Origin: Paenibacillus tritici
Lineage (GTDB): Bacteria > Bacillota > Bacilli > Paenibacillales > Paenibacillaceae
Reading direction: 5' to 3'
DNA: 64,000 nt
Assembly: GCF_013204885.1 (NCBI RefSeq)
Contig: NZ_JABMKX010000002.1
Span: 124,001-188,000, forward strand
The notes under the pieces are model-generated. The model searched no databases, had not been told where the DNA came from, and saw nothing but the letters and a program-made list of their open reading frames with translations. Shown here piece by piece: positions 43,763-52,743 of this stretch (the first letter of the stretch is position 1; each line of letters starts with the position of its first letter). The translations under genes and the position numbers were made by a program.

Positions 43763-44244
43763 TAACGGGTCACCTCCCTAATCGCTCGTTCGAAAGTGCC
43801 TCTAATCTGCGTGACCAGCAGCTCTGCATCTTTGATATCAATAGCATGAATGTACAGCGTCTTGCCATCCTTGGACACATCCAGGGTCAGGGTTCCCGGT
43901 GTCAGACAAATCAGGCACGAGAGCAGTGTGACTTCCCAGGGCGTGGTCAAAGCAGTCTCATAAGCAAAGATACCGGGACGTATAGCCAGTCGTGGACGGA
44001 TAATATGACCTATGACCACGAAATTCGAAACCGTAAGTTCACGGGCAAAGATCAGCAGAAGCTTAAGTACAGCCCATATACGTATGAGATAGAATGGCCG
44101 GGACTGGGACCTGGATTTCCTAAATAACAGTAAAAGCCCGATGCCCAGCAGATAACCTACAACGAAGCTTGAACCGGAGTTATTATTATTTATCGCCATC
44201 CACAGAAAGGCAATCAACAGATTAAACAGGAATTGTAAGGCCAT
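43762..44244 (-). CDS. mnhE: Na+/H+ antiporter subunit MnhE/MrpE
   Basis: A 160-aa subunit with two N-terminal helices and a cytoplasmic domain with the family pattern TPGTLTLDVSKDGKTLYIHAID. MnhE is needed for assembly of the Mrp complex. It lies 5 bp after mnhD. Confidence 0.94.
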   Translation of the reverse strand: MALQFLFNLLIAFLWMAINNNNSGSSFVVGYLLGIGLLLLFRKSRSQSRPFYLIRIWAVLKLLLIFARELTVSNFVVIGHIIRPRLAIRPGIFAYETALTTPWEVTLLSCLICLTPGTLTLDVSKDGKTLYIHAIDIKDAELLVTQIRGTFERAIREVTR

Positions 44245-44249
44245 CTCCT

Positions 44250-45725
44250 CTACTCCTTCATTATGGCTTCTATATATAGCGCAGGTGAAGCCAGAACGTC
44301 ACCAGCCTGCGATACATAAGTATACACAACCTCCGCCCCGATCCCCATTGCAATCACAAGCAGCAGCAGGCCGGCAGCCACAGCCGAAGCAGCCTTCAAG
44401 CTCACCTTAGGCTGCTCTTCCTTGGGTTCATTTCCCCAGAATGCCAGCCGGAACACCTTCATCAGGGAGAACAGCACCATAAAGCTTGACCCCAGACCAA
44501 TGAGAGACAACGTAAGCATCCCCTCTGACAACGCTCCGCGGAGGATCATAATTTTGCCGGCAAAACCGCTAAGCGGCGGAATCCCCACCAGGGCCAGTGC
44601 CAGAATGAAAAACATCCAGCCGAGAAGCGGATACTTTCTGATCATCCCGCCCATATTGCCTAGCCGGTCGGTTCCGGCTGCGGATATAATCATCCCGCCC
44701 AGAATAAACATAAGTCCCTTGGCCAGCATATCGTGCAGCAGATAGAAGACTGCCCCATTCATTGAATCTGCAGTCCCCGCAGCGAGTCCAAAGGCTACAA
44801 ATCCAACGCTGATAATGATGTTATAATTCAGAATCCGCGGGATATCCTTATAAGCCACGGCCCCCAGGCTGCCCAGGATCATGGTAGCAGCAGCCATCCA
44901 GGCGATCCAGTCATGGGTGAAGCCGGGATCGTTCACGAACAGCAACGTGAAGGTGCGGATGATTGCATAGAGTCCTACTTTGGTCAGCAGGGCACCGAAT
45001 AACGCTCTGACAGCCGCCGGAGGCGCACTGTAGGACCCTGGAAGCCAGAAGAACAGGAATAGTCCGGCCTTCAGGGAAAATACAATCAGGAACAAAACAG
45101 CAATCACATTAAGCACACCGCCTTGTCCCGCTTCAGCGATACGCTGGGACAGGTGCGCCATGTTAAGTGTTCCTACCGCTGCATAGAGATAAGCTACCGC
45201 TGCTACGAACAGTGTCGAGGATACGATATTGATAAGCAGGTATTTCGACGTTTCTCTTAGCTGAAGCTTGGTCCCTCCGAGTGAGATGAGCGCATAAGAA
45301 GAAATCAGCATGACCTCAAAAAAGACAAACAGGTTGAAAATATCTCCGGTAAGAAACGAGCCATATACCCCGACCAGCAAAAACTGAAAGAACGTATAGT
45401 AATAGAACCGCTCCCGCTGCTCTCCAATACTGCTGAAGGAGTAGCACAGAATCGCAAAACTGACGATCGAAGCCATCATTACCAGCAATACAGCAAACAT
45501 ATCCCCCACAAAAACAATGCCATATGGAGGAAGCCAGCCCCCCATCTGCAGGGTCTGAATGCCCTCTGAGTGGACACGTGTAACCAGCAGCACCGCAATC
45601 AGAATATTCAATAGGCCGCTGAGCGCACTAATCACGCGCTGAAGCCGGATCTTCTCTTTGAGAAAAATCAGGATGACCGCCGTAGCCAGCGGAATGAGAA
45701 TCGGGAGCACCAATAGATTGCTCAT
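44250..45725 (-). CDS. mnhD: Na+/H+ antiporter subunit MnhD/MrpD
   Basis: A 491-aa NuoN/NuoM-like subunit with about 14 helices. Ion-path residues are visible: the Glu in FFEVMLISSYALISLGG, the Lys in GALLTKVGLYAIIRT and HDMLAKGLMF. It overlaps mnhC by 4 bp. With MnhA it forms the antiport channel. Confidence 0.95.
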   Translation of the reverse strand: MSNLLVLPILIPLATAVILIFLKEKIRLQRVISALSGLLNILIAVLLVTRVHSEGIQTLQMGGWLPPYGIVFVGDMFAVLLVMMASIVSFAILCYSFSSIGEQRERFYYYTFFQFLLVGVYGSFLTGDIFNLFVFFEVMLISSYALISLGGTKLQLRETSKYLLINIVSSTLFVAAVAYLYAAVGTLNMAHLSQRIAEAGQGGVLNVIAVLFLIVFSLKAGLFLFFWLPGSYSAPPAAVRALFGALLTKVGLYAIIRTFTLLFVNDPGFTHDWIAWMAAATMILGSLGAVAYKDIPRILNYNIIISVGFVAFGLAAGTADSMNGAVFYLLHDMLAKGLMFILGGMIISAAGTDRLGNMGGMIRKYPLLGWMFFILALALVGIPPLSGFAGKIMILRGALSEGMLTLSLIGLGSSFMVLFSLMKVFRLAFWGNEPKEEQPKVSLKAASAVAAGLLLLVIAMGIGAEVVYTYVSQAGDVLASPALYIEAIMKE

Positions 45726-46054
45726 TCGTTGTCCTCCTTAATGCTGTCCATTTCATCAGTACCCCGCGTCTGATAAGACCGGTATGCGAGTACGAAAAAG
45801 AAGGCTGTGACTCCAAAGCTAATGACGATGGAGGTTAGAATGAGCGCCTGCGGCAGCGGATCAACATAGGTATCCGCTTTGCCTAGTACAGGCGCTGCAC
45901 CCTTTTTGAGCCCGGCCATCGTGAGCAGCAGCAGATGGACTCCATGCGTCAGCAAGGAGGTGCCCAGCACAATGCGCAGCAGGCTTTTGGACAAAATCAG
46001 GTAAACACCGATCATGAAGAGAATTCCGACCGCTACCGCCATTACGAGTTCCAT
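45722..46054 (-). CDS. mnhC: Na+/H+ antiporter subunit MnhC/MrpC
   Basis: A 110-aa NuoK-like subunit with three helices and the pattern GTSLLTHGVHLLLL, PLPQALILTSIVISFGVTA. It overlaps mnhA by 13 bp and mnhD by 4 bp. Confidence 0.95.
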   Translation of the reverse strand: MELVMAVAVGILFMIGVYLILSKSLLRIVLGTSLLTHGVHLLLLTMAGLKKGAAPVLGKADTYVDPLPQALILTSIVISFGVTAFFFVLAYRSYQTRGTDEMDSIKEDNE

Positions 46055-48906
46055 TTCTTCTCCCCTCCGATCGATAAAATGATGGTCATCGTCACGCCGA
46101 CTACAGCCAGGAATACGCCAAGGTCAAACAGGACGGCAGTCGCCAGCTCCGTATCCCCAAGTACTGGCAGATGGAAGTGGCCGAACGTATGACTTAGAAA
46201 AGGAGCGTCAAACAGGAATGAACCTGACGCTGTCAGAATAGCCAGCATGAGCCCGGAAGCGGTCAGCAGCCGGTAATTCACAGGGAGCACCTTGCGTACC
46301 TGATCCCTGCCAAAGGCGATGGCAATGAGCATAAGCGCAGCAGAAGCCATCAAAGCCCCGATAAAGCCTCCCCCGGGATGATTATGTCCGGCAAAGAACA
46401 GATACAGGGAGAATATCAGAATGATAAGGACAACGCCCTTCGAGATCGTCTGTAGAATCACATCATTGCTGCGCAGCGGCAATATTTCTTCCTTTGCAGG
46501 CTCCAGCGGCGGTAATTCTGTCTCCATTCTCAGATGAATCAGACCATAAATGGCCAGTGAGGCGATGCCAAGCACCATGATTTCAAACAAGGTATCAAAT
46601 CCGCGGAAATCTACCAGGATGACGTTGACGACATTCTTGCCGCCAGCCAGGTTATAGCTTTCCTTCAGGAAAAACTCGGAGATCGGTTCAAACGGACTGG
46701 TCCCCATCGCCGCCAGAGCAATCAACGTCATCGTGATCCCGGCTCCCACCGCTATAATTAAATTGGGCAGCTTAAAGCGTAGCGGCTCCTTCTGCTTCTT
46801 CAGCTTCGGCAAGTACCGGAAACAAAGAAGGAACAGAATGACCGATACGGTCTCTATAATCATCTGTGTGAGTGCAAGATCCGGTGCCCGAAAAAGCACG
46901 AAGAGCAACGTCACCATGTACCCCACACCACCGGTGAACAGAATCGCGCTCACACGTGACTTGGCAAATGGAACTGCAAAGGCAGCCAGCAGCATGGCTG
47001 CTACAACAGCTAGTTCATAAAAAGACAATGAGGCATACTGATCCATACCAAAGCTAATGCCCGGCTGCCGGAGCAGAACTGTGAGCAAGGAAATGATGAA
47101 AAAGCTGAAAATATAGATCAGGTAATGGCGGCCCGAGCCAGTCATATAGGCATCGGTTAAGCGTCTTGAACCCTGCTCGAGCAGTCTTAACGAGAAGTCA
47201 TACATCCGGCTCAGTGCATTGGTGCCGCCGGCTTCACGGTCTAGTACACGTAACCGGGTATAGATTCTAAACAACAGCGTACCTGCTGCTATAACGCCGA
47301 GGGTCATGAAGATTTCCGGTGTCCAGCCATGCCAGAAATGAATAGAAACCTCAAAGGCTTCTTCTGGTGCGAGTAATCCCGTATGGATGGAAGACATGGC
47401 CGGTTCAATCAGCGTAGCAGAGACCAGGTCAGGGAAGAAAGCAAACACTACAGCCAGTGAAATTAGAATCACCGGTGACAGTAAGAGACCCAGTGGAGCT
47501 TCATGAGGCACTTTATCCAATTTGTCTTCCTTCAGCTTGCCGCGGAAGGTCTTGAAGACAAAGATCATGCTGTATACAAAGGTAAATACACTGGCAATCC
47601 AGGCAATCACCGGAAAGAGCTGGGTCCAGTATCCTGAGCTCAGGATGTCAAACTCCCGGATATTGAGGACAGAAGTGAAGAACATTTCTTTACTGAGGAA
47701 TCCGCTGAATGGCGGCAATCCGGCCATGGAGAAGGTCCCGATCAATGCGATAGAGAAGGTGACCGGCATGAGAGACATAAGCCCACCAAGCTTGCGCAGA
47801 TCACGGGTACCCGTCTCATGGTCAATGATGCCCACGACCATAAACAGACTGCCTTTAAATACAGCATGGTTAATAAGGTGAAAAAGCGCTGCTGTAGTAG
47901 CCATCGTATAGAAAACCGCATCCCCCGTACCGGTAAAGAAGGCTGCCGCCGACCCCAGTCCAAGCAAAGACATGATCAAGCCAAGTTGACTGATCGTGGA
48001 GTACGCGAGTAAGGCCTTGAGATCGGTTTGCCGGATCGCTTTGAACGACCCATAGATCAGAGTTACCAGTCCTGTGACTGAGACCAGCCAGAACCACTCG
48101 GATTGTCCGGCATACAGCGGGGTGAGCCGCGCTACCAGATAGATCCCCGCCTTAACCATGGTAGCCGAGTGAAGATACGCACTGACCGGAGTCGGCGCTT
48201 CCATGGCATCAGGCAGCCAGATATGGAACGGAAACTGGGCAGATTTCGTAAAGGCTCCCAGGAGAATAAGCAGCATGGACGGGATAAACATTACACTTTC
48301 TGTCAAAGTCCCTGCTTGTGCAACAATCTCACGTATACTATAAGTGCCGGTCATTACATATAGCAGATTGAATCCGGCAAGCATTGCCAGACCGCCGAAC
48401 ACCGTGATCAGCATGGACTTCATTGCTCCATAGGAGGATCTTTCCCGCCGGTGCCAGAAGGCAATGAGCAGGAACGAGGATATGCTCGTCAGTTCCCAGA
48501 ATCCGTACAGCACCATCAGATTATCTGACAGCACCACTCCTAACATGGCTCCCATGAACATGAGCAGGTAGATATAGAACTGGCGGATTCCCTCCATGAG
48601 CTTATCGAGATAATAAATCGAATAGAGCACCACCAGGGCACCCATCCCGGTAATGAGCAGGACAAAGAGCAAGCTGAGTCCATCCAGTACCAGCGAGATA
48701 TTCACCCCAAAGGACGGCATCCAGGTGATACTGTTCTCAATAGGCTCTCCCGCCCGGATGAATGGAATTCTCGTCAGGAAATAAATGAAGAGAGCCGCAG
48801 GAAGGGGCAGAACGATCCAGCCCAGGTGAAACCGGGTGTTCTTCTGCTTCATCAGCAGCATTAGCGCAGCCAGCAAAAACGGAAGCAGGATAATCATATG
48901 CAGCAA
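46042..48906 (-). CDS. mnhA: Na+/H+ antiporter subunit A with fused MnhB domain
   Basis: A 954-aa membrane protein, the largest Mrp subunit. The NuoL-like part (about residues 1-600) has the Glu of YGFWELTSISSFLL and the Lys of HSATMVKAGIYLVARL. The MnhA C-terminal helices follow, and from about residue 815 a full MnhB-like domain begins (NHPGGGFIGALMASAALML to the end). In B. subtilis MrpA and MrpB are separate, so this is a fusion and explains the absence of an mnhB gene. The start is a TTG with GGGGG upstream; an ATG three codons later is possible. Confidence 0.94.
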   Translation of the reverse strand: MLHMIILLPFLLAALMLLMKQKNTRFHLGWIVLPLPAALFIYFLTRIPFIRAGEPIENSITWMPSFGVNISLVLDGLSLLFVLLITGMGALVVLYSIYYLDKLMEGIRQFYIYLLMFMGAMLGVVLSDNLMVLYGFWELTSISSFLLIAFWHRRERSSYGAMKSMLITVFGGLAMLAGFNLLYVMTGTYSIREIVAQAGTLTESVMFIPSMLLILLGAFTKSAQFPFHIWLPDAMEAPTPVSAYLHSATMVKAGIYLVARLTPLYAGQSEWFWLVSVTGLVTLIYGSFKAIRQTDLKALLAYSTISQLGLIMSLLGLGSAAAFFTGTGDAVFYTMATTAALFHLINHAVFKGSLFMVVGIIDHETGTRDLRKLGGLMSLMPVTFSIALIGTFSMAGLPPFSGFLSKEMFFTSVLNIREFDILSSGYWTQLFPVIAWIASVFTFVYSMIFVFKTFRGKLKEDKLDKVPHEAPLGLLLSPVILISLAVVFAFFPDLVSATLIEPAMSSIHTGLLAPEEAFEVSIHFWHGWTPEIFMTLGVIAAGTLLFRIYTRLRVLDREAGGTNALSRMYDFSLRLLEQGSRRLTDAYMTGSGRHYLIYIFSFFIISLLTVLLRQPGISFGMDQYASLSFYELAVVAAMLLAAFAVPFAKSRVSAILFTGGVGYMVTLLFVLFRAPDLALTQMIIETVSVILFLLCFRYLPKLKKQKEPLRFKLPNLIIAVGAGITMTLIALAAMGTSPFEPISEFFLKESYNLAGGKNVVNVILVDFRGFDTLFEIMVLGIASLAIYGLIHLRMETELPPLEPAKEEILPLRSNDVILQTISKGVVLIILIFSLYLFFAGHNHPGGGFIGALMASAALMLIAIAFGRDQVRKVLPVNYRLLTASGLMLAILTASGSFLFDAPFLSHTFGHFHLPVLGDTELATAVLFDLGVFLAVVGVTMTIILSIGGEKKWNS

Positions 48907-48943
48907 GGCTTAATCCCCCTTTCTAGTATTTGGTATAATCCGC

Positions 48944-49576
48944 TTAACGGGGCTTCACCCATTCGTTCTGTACAATTCTCAAATATTGCGCTTCACCGTT
49001 TCTGACAATTTTGAACAAGCCGGTATTGAAATCTGTATCGAGCTCACGAAAGAAAACCCCCTTCATGGCTTCATTCCCATCCGGTTCATCCATAAGGATA
49101 TGGCGGTCGCCCTCTTGGACCAGATAAGCAGAGAATCCTTGCTCATGGGACTGCTCCAGCAGCTCCGGATACCGCTGTACGGCAACGATATGAAGATCAA
49201 TCGGACCCATCCGCTCCAGCAGATCATTGATAAAGCTTCCCCGTGTAATCTCCTGCCACAGCGTTTGGCTTGACTGTCCGAGTACAATTTGTGTGATTTT
49301 GTGATCCTTTGCAGTCTCCACAATCACATCAGCCGTTTTTTTGCCATTACATTTGCGGATCACAAATTGTCCGCCAGCCTCCTTGGTCTGATTCTCCCAG
49401 CCGGACAGGTACTGCTGCTTCTCCCTGTTATATTCATTGTCTCCGGATGCATCTACAGTGAGTACCATCAGCGGGGCATTGAGCAATCTTGCCAATTGTC
49501 CTCCGCGCTGTATTAACCGCTGCCCGTGCGGCCCGTAATGTACACACACCATGATGCTCTCATTGTTCATTTCCAT
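48944..49576 (-). CDS. universal-stress-type (KdpD Usp-like) protein heading the mnh operon
   Basis: A 210-aa cytosolic protein. Its first 150 residues have the Usp/KdpD nucleotide-binding fold: SIMVCVHYGPHGQRLIQRGGQLA, then TQIVLGQSSQTLWQEI, an ATP-binding type segment in KdpD. The C-terminal 60 residues are not recognised. GGAGGG six bases before ATG 49576 sets the start; 45 upstream codons in frame are leader. It is co-oriented with mnhA (37 bp gap) and probably senses or signals in ion homeostasis; that is inference. Confidence 0.85.
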   Translation of the reverse strand: MEMNNESIMVCVHYGPHGQRLIQRGGQLARLLNAPLMVLTVDASGDNEYNREKQQYLSGWENQTKEAGGQFVIRKCNGKKTADVIVETAKDHKITQIVLGQSSQTLWQEITRGSFINDLLERMGPIDLHIVAVQRYPELLEQSHEQGFSAYLVQEGDRHILMDEPDGNEAMKGVFFRELDTDFNTGLFKIVRNGEAQYLRIVQNEWVKPR

Positions 49577-49625
49577 TTCAAACCCTCCACAGCAGTAAAT
49601 TTGTTCCAGTAAAAAAACACAAAAA

Positions 49626-49705
49626 GAGCCCGCTGTTGGCAGGCTCCTCCGGTTCACTCCGTATACAATTATTGCAATTATATAGTCACCGAAGGAGAAA
49701 GTAAA
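49626..49705 (-). promoter_or_regulatory. usp-mnh promoter with attenuator-like leader
   Basis: -35 TTTACT (49700-49705), 17-bp spacer, -10 TATAAT (49677-49682). About 30 bases later a 21-base hairpin (49626-49646; GAGCCTGC/GCGGGCTC) is followed by TTTTTGTG, 45 bases before the start codon. No minus-strand gene lies upstream that would need a terminator here. Confidence 0.7.
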
Positions 49706-49769
49706 GGCCATTTGCGGTGAATAATCCGGGAAGCATCAGGGGAGCCTGTGTGAAAAGGAGGAATTCCTC

Positions 49770-49991
49770 ATGTTAATACGTAAAATAATATGCTGCATTT
49801 CCCTGTTCGCCGCTATGTTACTACTTGGCTGGAAAATGGATAAGTTAATAACTCCTAATACGGCAGTTCCGCAAACCAGCAGCTTTTCCGTTGAAGAATT
49901 TAGTTTCCGTACCGAAAGCCTCAATGATCCGGTCCCCATTAGCGTACCCCATCTCCCCCGGGAATATGTTAGAATCAGACTAAACCCTTGA
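49770..49991 (+). CDS. small membrane-anchored hypothetical protein (73 aa)
   Basis: A 73-aa protein with an N-terminal hydrophobic helix (IICCISLFAAMLLLGW) and a short extracellular tail rich in Pro and Ser. AAGGAGG eight bases before the ATG is a strong site. It lies 21 bp before the hydrolase gene and may share its transcript. Family not recognised. Confidence 0.7.
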   Translation: MLIRKIICCISLFAAMLLLGWKMDKLITPNTAVPQTSSFSVEEFSFRTESLNDPVPISVPHLPREYVRIRLNP

Positions 49992-50012
49992 ATTGAATGG
50001 GAGTAGAGAGAT

Positions 50013-50891
50013 ATGCTCAGAAGTACCCGGACATTAGAGCTAGAAAATGGGACATTCCTTGAATATACAATTGCCGGAACAGGGACGCCCATTTTACTTT
50101 TTCATGGCGGGCACTCTAATTGTAATGAAGAGTTTGGATACAAAAATCTGTTGGAGCAGGGCTATTCGATCATTACTCCTTCGCGGGCCGGTTACGGCTC
50201 AACAAGCAAAAAACTTGGACTTTCGTTAAATACGGCTTGTGAGGCTTATCTGCAATTGATCAATCACCTTAATGTATGTACGGTTCATGTCATTGCTATA
50301 TCAGCTGGCGGACCCACCGGTATAACCTTCGCTTCCCTCTATCCAGAGCGCGTCAGCAGTCTTGTCCTTCAATCTGCCGTATCCAAGGAATGGCATACTC
50401 CTAAAGACGCTATTTATAGAATGGCCAAATTATTATTTCTTCCGGCCACAGAAAAATATACATGGAAGCTTGTTTCCTTCTTCAGCCGTACCTTTCCAAA
50501 TTTCATTCTAAAACAGATGGTACCTTCATTCAGTACCCTTCCCGTACCTGAGGTCTTGCAACAGTTCAGCCAAGAGGATATTGAACAATTTGTCGCCATG
50601 AATCAGCGCCAGCGCTCCGGCCATGGGTTTATGCTTGATCTTGAACAGAGTGCGGCCTTCACACCCTCCAAACTACAGAAAATTATGTGTCCGACCCTGA
50701 TTATCCACAGTAAAAATGATAAGGCTGTTTTACCGGAGCATGCATTGTCAGCTTATCACCATATCCCCGAATCCAGACTATGCCTTCTTGACTCATGGGG
50801 ACATTTGATATGGCTGGGCAGTGGAGCCCGGAGCGTTGACACGGAATTGAACAAGTTTTTGTGTAGCAAATTTATCAGGCCATCCATTTAA
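50013..50891 (+). CDS. alpha/beta-fold hydrolase
   Basis: A 292-aa hydrolase. The oxyanion region is LLFHGGHSN, the nucleophile Ser lies in AISAGGP (about residue 96), the acid in SKNDKAVLPEH (about 233) and the His in DSWGHLIWL (about 263). A helical cap domain (about 130-200) covers the active site. GGGAG precedes the ATG. Substrate unknown. Confidence 0.9.
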   Translation: MLRSTRTLELENGTFLEYTIAGTGTPILLFHGGHSNCNEEFGYKNLLEQGYSIITPSRAGYGSTSKKLGLSLNTACEAYLQLINHLNVCTVHVIAISAGGPTGITFASLYPERVSSLVLQSAVSKEWHTPKDAIYRMAKLLFLPATEKYTWKLVSFFSRTFPNFILKQMVPSFSTLPVPEVLQQFSQEDIEQFVAMNQRQRSGHGFMLDLEQSAAFTPSKLQKIMCPTLIIHSKNDKAVLPEHALSAYHHIPESRLCLLDSWGHLIWLGSGARSVDTELNKFLCSKFIRPSI

Positions 50892-50991
50892 TACTCTGCA
50901 ATACTTTCTCATACTGCCTCCAAAGTGTTAAAAGTCCTTCGCCTAAAAAATTCGTCCCTTTGATTATCCCCTGCAACTATGAAAACAGCAA

Positions 50992-51016
50992 AAAACCCTT
51001 ACAAAGTAAGGGTTTT
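50992..51016 (-). terminator. terminator of the tRNA pair
   Basis: AAAACCCTTA/TAAGGGTTTT with loop CTTTG, followed by T on the minus strand. Confidence 0.8.
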
Positions 51017-51023
51017 AGTGAAG

Positions 51024-51097
51024 TGGGCCCTACAGGACTCGAACCTGTGACCAATCGGTTATGAGCCGACCGCTCTAACCAACTGAGCTAAGGGCCC
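51024..51097 (-). tRNA. tRNA with CAT anticodon (Ile2 or elongator Met)
   Basis: A 74-nt gene with a full GGGCCC acceptor pair, D arm AGCTCAGTTGGTTAGAGC, anticodon loop CTCATAA and T-loop TTCGAGT. The body resembles B. subtilis tRNA-Ile2 (CAT), whose C34 is modified to lysidine, more than elongator tRNA-Met. CCA is not encoded. Confidence 0.93.
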
Positions 51098-51142
51098 GGA
51101 CTAGGATATCCGTATTATACAAGTGCTGTCAGGTGTAATAAG

Positions 51143-51221
<79 letters not shown>

Positions 51222-51304
51222 TCAGTAAACATATTCAAACAGCGACAATAGATAATATACAATATAGACATGGATAAAGTCAAGGATGATTTTGGTTATT
51301 TAAT

Positions 51305-51469
51305 TCATGGCAGAAAGCGCACACCATAACGGCCCTTGCGGGAACGGTAAATTTCTACAAACCGCGGATCATGATAACCATAGATCCAGCCGTCCTGCTC
51401 CAGTCTTTTGGCGAGGCAGCCTGCTTGAAATCTTGTCCTGAACAGCTTAGCGAAGTAGATCCAATTCAT
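51305..51469 (-). CDS. small basic hypothetical protein (54 aa)
   Basis: A 54-codon minus-strand frame, MNWIYFAKLFRTRFQAGCLA onward, rich in Arg, Lys, Tyr and Phe, with AAAGGAG upstream of the ATG. It ends in YGVRFLP. No family recognised; the coding pattern and ribosome binding site support it. Confidence 0.6.
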   Translation of the reverse strand: MNWIYFAKLFRTRFQAGCLAKRLEQDGWIYGYHDPRFVEIYRSRKGRYGVRFLP

Positions 51470-52022
51470 GATACCCTCTTCTCCTTTTTCGCATTAATAT
51501 ATGCCTTTGTGTTATTTATCATGCCCAGTTTTGCAATAAAAACTGGACAACTACTCTGCTGAGGGGTTGGCAAATTCTTGCACCGTGCGCCATATTCCGC
51601 AGGTTGGCAGGTGATAACCTTGGAGCGAAGCCTGCTCATCGGGAACAGTTGGATTTTGTACACTTAAGTATCCTGATATTGTCGTTTCAGTGGAGCTAAG
51701 TGGATTTTTGTCATCTAATTCTGCTACTATTCTGGGAATCACCATTTCGGGCGTAAACAAATGCTGTTTTTCCAACTAGCTTCCTCCATGCTGAGATTTC
51801 GCATAATTAGATGACGTTTTTCCACTTGCTTATATAGGACATCCTTAAGAATAATTTGCACTTGAAGGTGAGTCGTTACTGCGATGAATAAAGTACTTCC
51901 GGCGTCTTAAAGAACCTCCGTAAGGAACGGAAGATAAAGCTTGAAGGGCTGGGAACCGGAGAATAGCTGGTGAAGTCGGGTGATTGAGGGGCAGCAGCGC
52001 CCCTCTCAACCTATGGCAACCA
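51470..52022. other. intergenic region with dispersed repeat and unassigned structured DNA
   Basis: 51553-51840 holds a copy of a dispersed repeat family. 51880-52010 contains GC-rich, possibly structured sequence with a GAGGGGC/GCCCCTC hairpin near 51985-52006 but no frame I can assign. Confidence 0.5.
51553..51840 (-). repeat. dispersed AAGTGGA...AAACAGCATC-type repeat, copy 1
   Basis: On the minus strand it holds GCAAGTGGAAAAACGTCATC, then AGTTGGAAAAACAGCATTTG, and later AAAATCCAACTGTTCCCG. Matching blocks occur in the same order at 62505-62705. An open frame of 74 codons here is likely a by-product of the repeat. Confidence 0.5.
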
Positions 52023-52059
52023 AAGAAGCCCAGCCGCCTGTAAAGGCACTGGGCTTCTT
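52023..52059 (-). terminator. terminator of the pyr operon
   Basis: AAGAAGCCCAG/CTGGGCTTCTT with an inner GCCT/AGGC pair, 43 bp after the pyrE stop. Confidence 0.88.
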
Positions 52060-52101
52060 GCTGTATTCCCGTTCAGGCTGCGGCTTCAAGACCAGCCTGT
52101 A

Positions 52102-52743
52102 TTATACGCCGAACGCGGCGGGATCTTTGCGCCAGGATTGCAGCAGCGCTACATCGCTCTCAGCGATCTTACCTTGATCCAGCGCAACGCCGATGAGGGT
52201 GCTGTAGTTGGACAGGCTCTGCAGCGGGATATCCGCAGCCGCGAAGGCTTCAACCGCGCGGTCCAGCTCGTAGCTGAAGATAGCCAGAACGGCCAGCGGG
52301 ACGCCGCCTGCTTCCTGCACAGCCTGCGCGGCCTTGATCGAGCTGCCGCCTGTGGAGATCAGATCCTCGATGACAATGACCTTCTGGCCGGGAGCGATCA
52401 GTCCCTCGATCTGATTCTGCTTACCGTGGCCTTTGGCCTTGTCACGGATATAAGCCATCGGCAGACCGAGCTTATCGGCCACCCAGGCCGCGTGCGGGAT
52501 GCCGGCGGTTGCAGTCCCCGCAATCACCTCAGCGTCCGGATAGCTGGCTCTGATCAGCTCTGCGAAGGCATCGGCAATATAGTTACGGACAACCGGGAAA
52601 GACAAGGTCAGGCGGTTATCGCAATAGATCGGCGATTTAATGCCGGACGTCCAGGTGAAAGGTTCCTGCGGCCGCAAGGCTACCGCTCCGATCTCCAGCA
52701 GGTAACGTGCAACTTGTTCACTTTTATTCTCTAATGGGCTCAT
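52102..52743 (-). CDS. pyrE: orotate phosphoribosyltransferase
   Basis: A 213-aa enzyme that joins orotate and PRPP to form OMP. The PRPP loop reads VIVIEDLISTGGSS (about residues 120-133), and the catalytic flexible loop holds YIRDKAKGHGKQNQIEG. Normal length. It overlaps pyrF by 4 bp and is the last gene of the operon. Confidence 0.97.
   Translation of the reverse strand: MSPLENKSEQVARYLLEIGAVALRPQEPFTWTSGIKSPIYCDNRLTLSFPVVRNYIADAFAELIRASYPDAEVIAGTATAGIPHAAWVADKLGLPMAYIRDKAKGHGKQNQIEGLIAPGQKVIVIEDLISTGGSSIKAAQAVQEAGGVPLAVLAIFSYELDRAVEAFAAADIPLQSLSNYSTLIGVALDQGKIAESDVALLQSWRKDPAAFGV

Noticed and set aside
51551..51775. A 74-codon minus-strand frame
   Set aside because: It is part of the dispersed repeat, and the other copy does not keep the frame.
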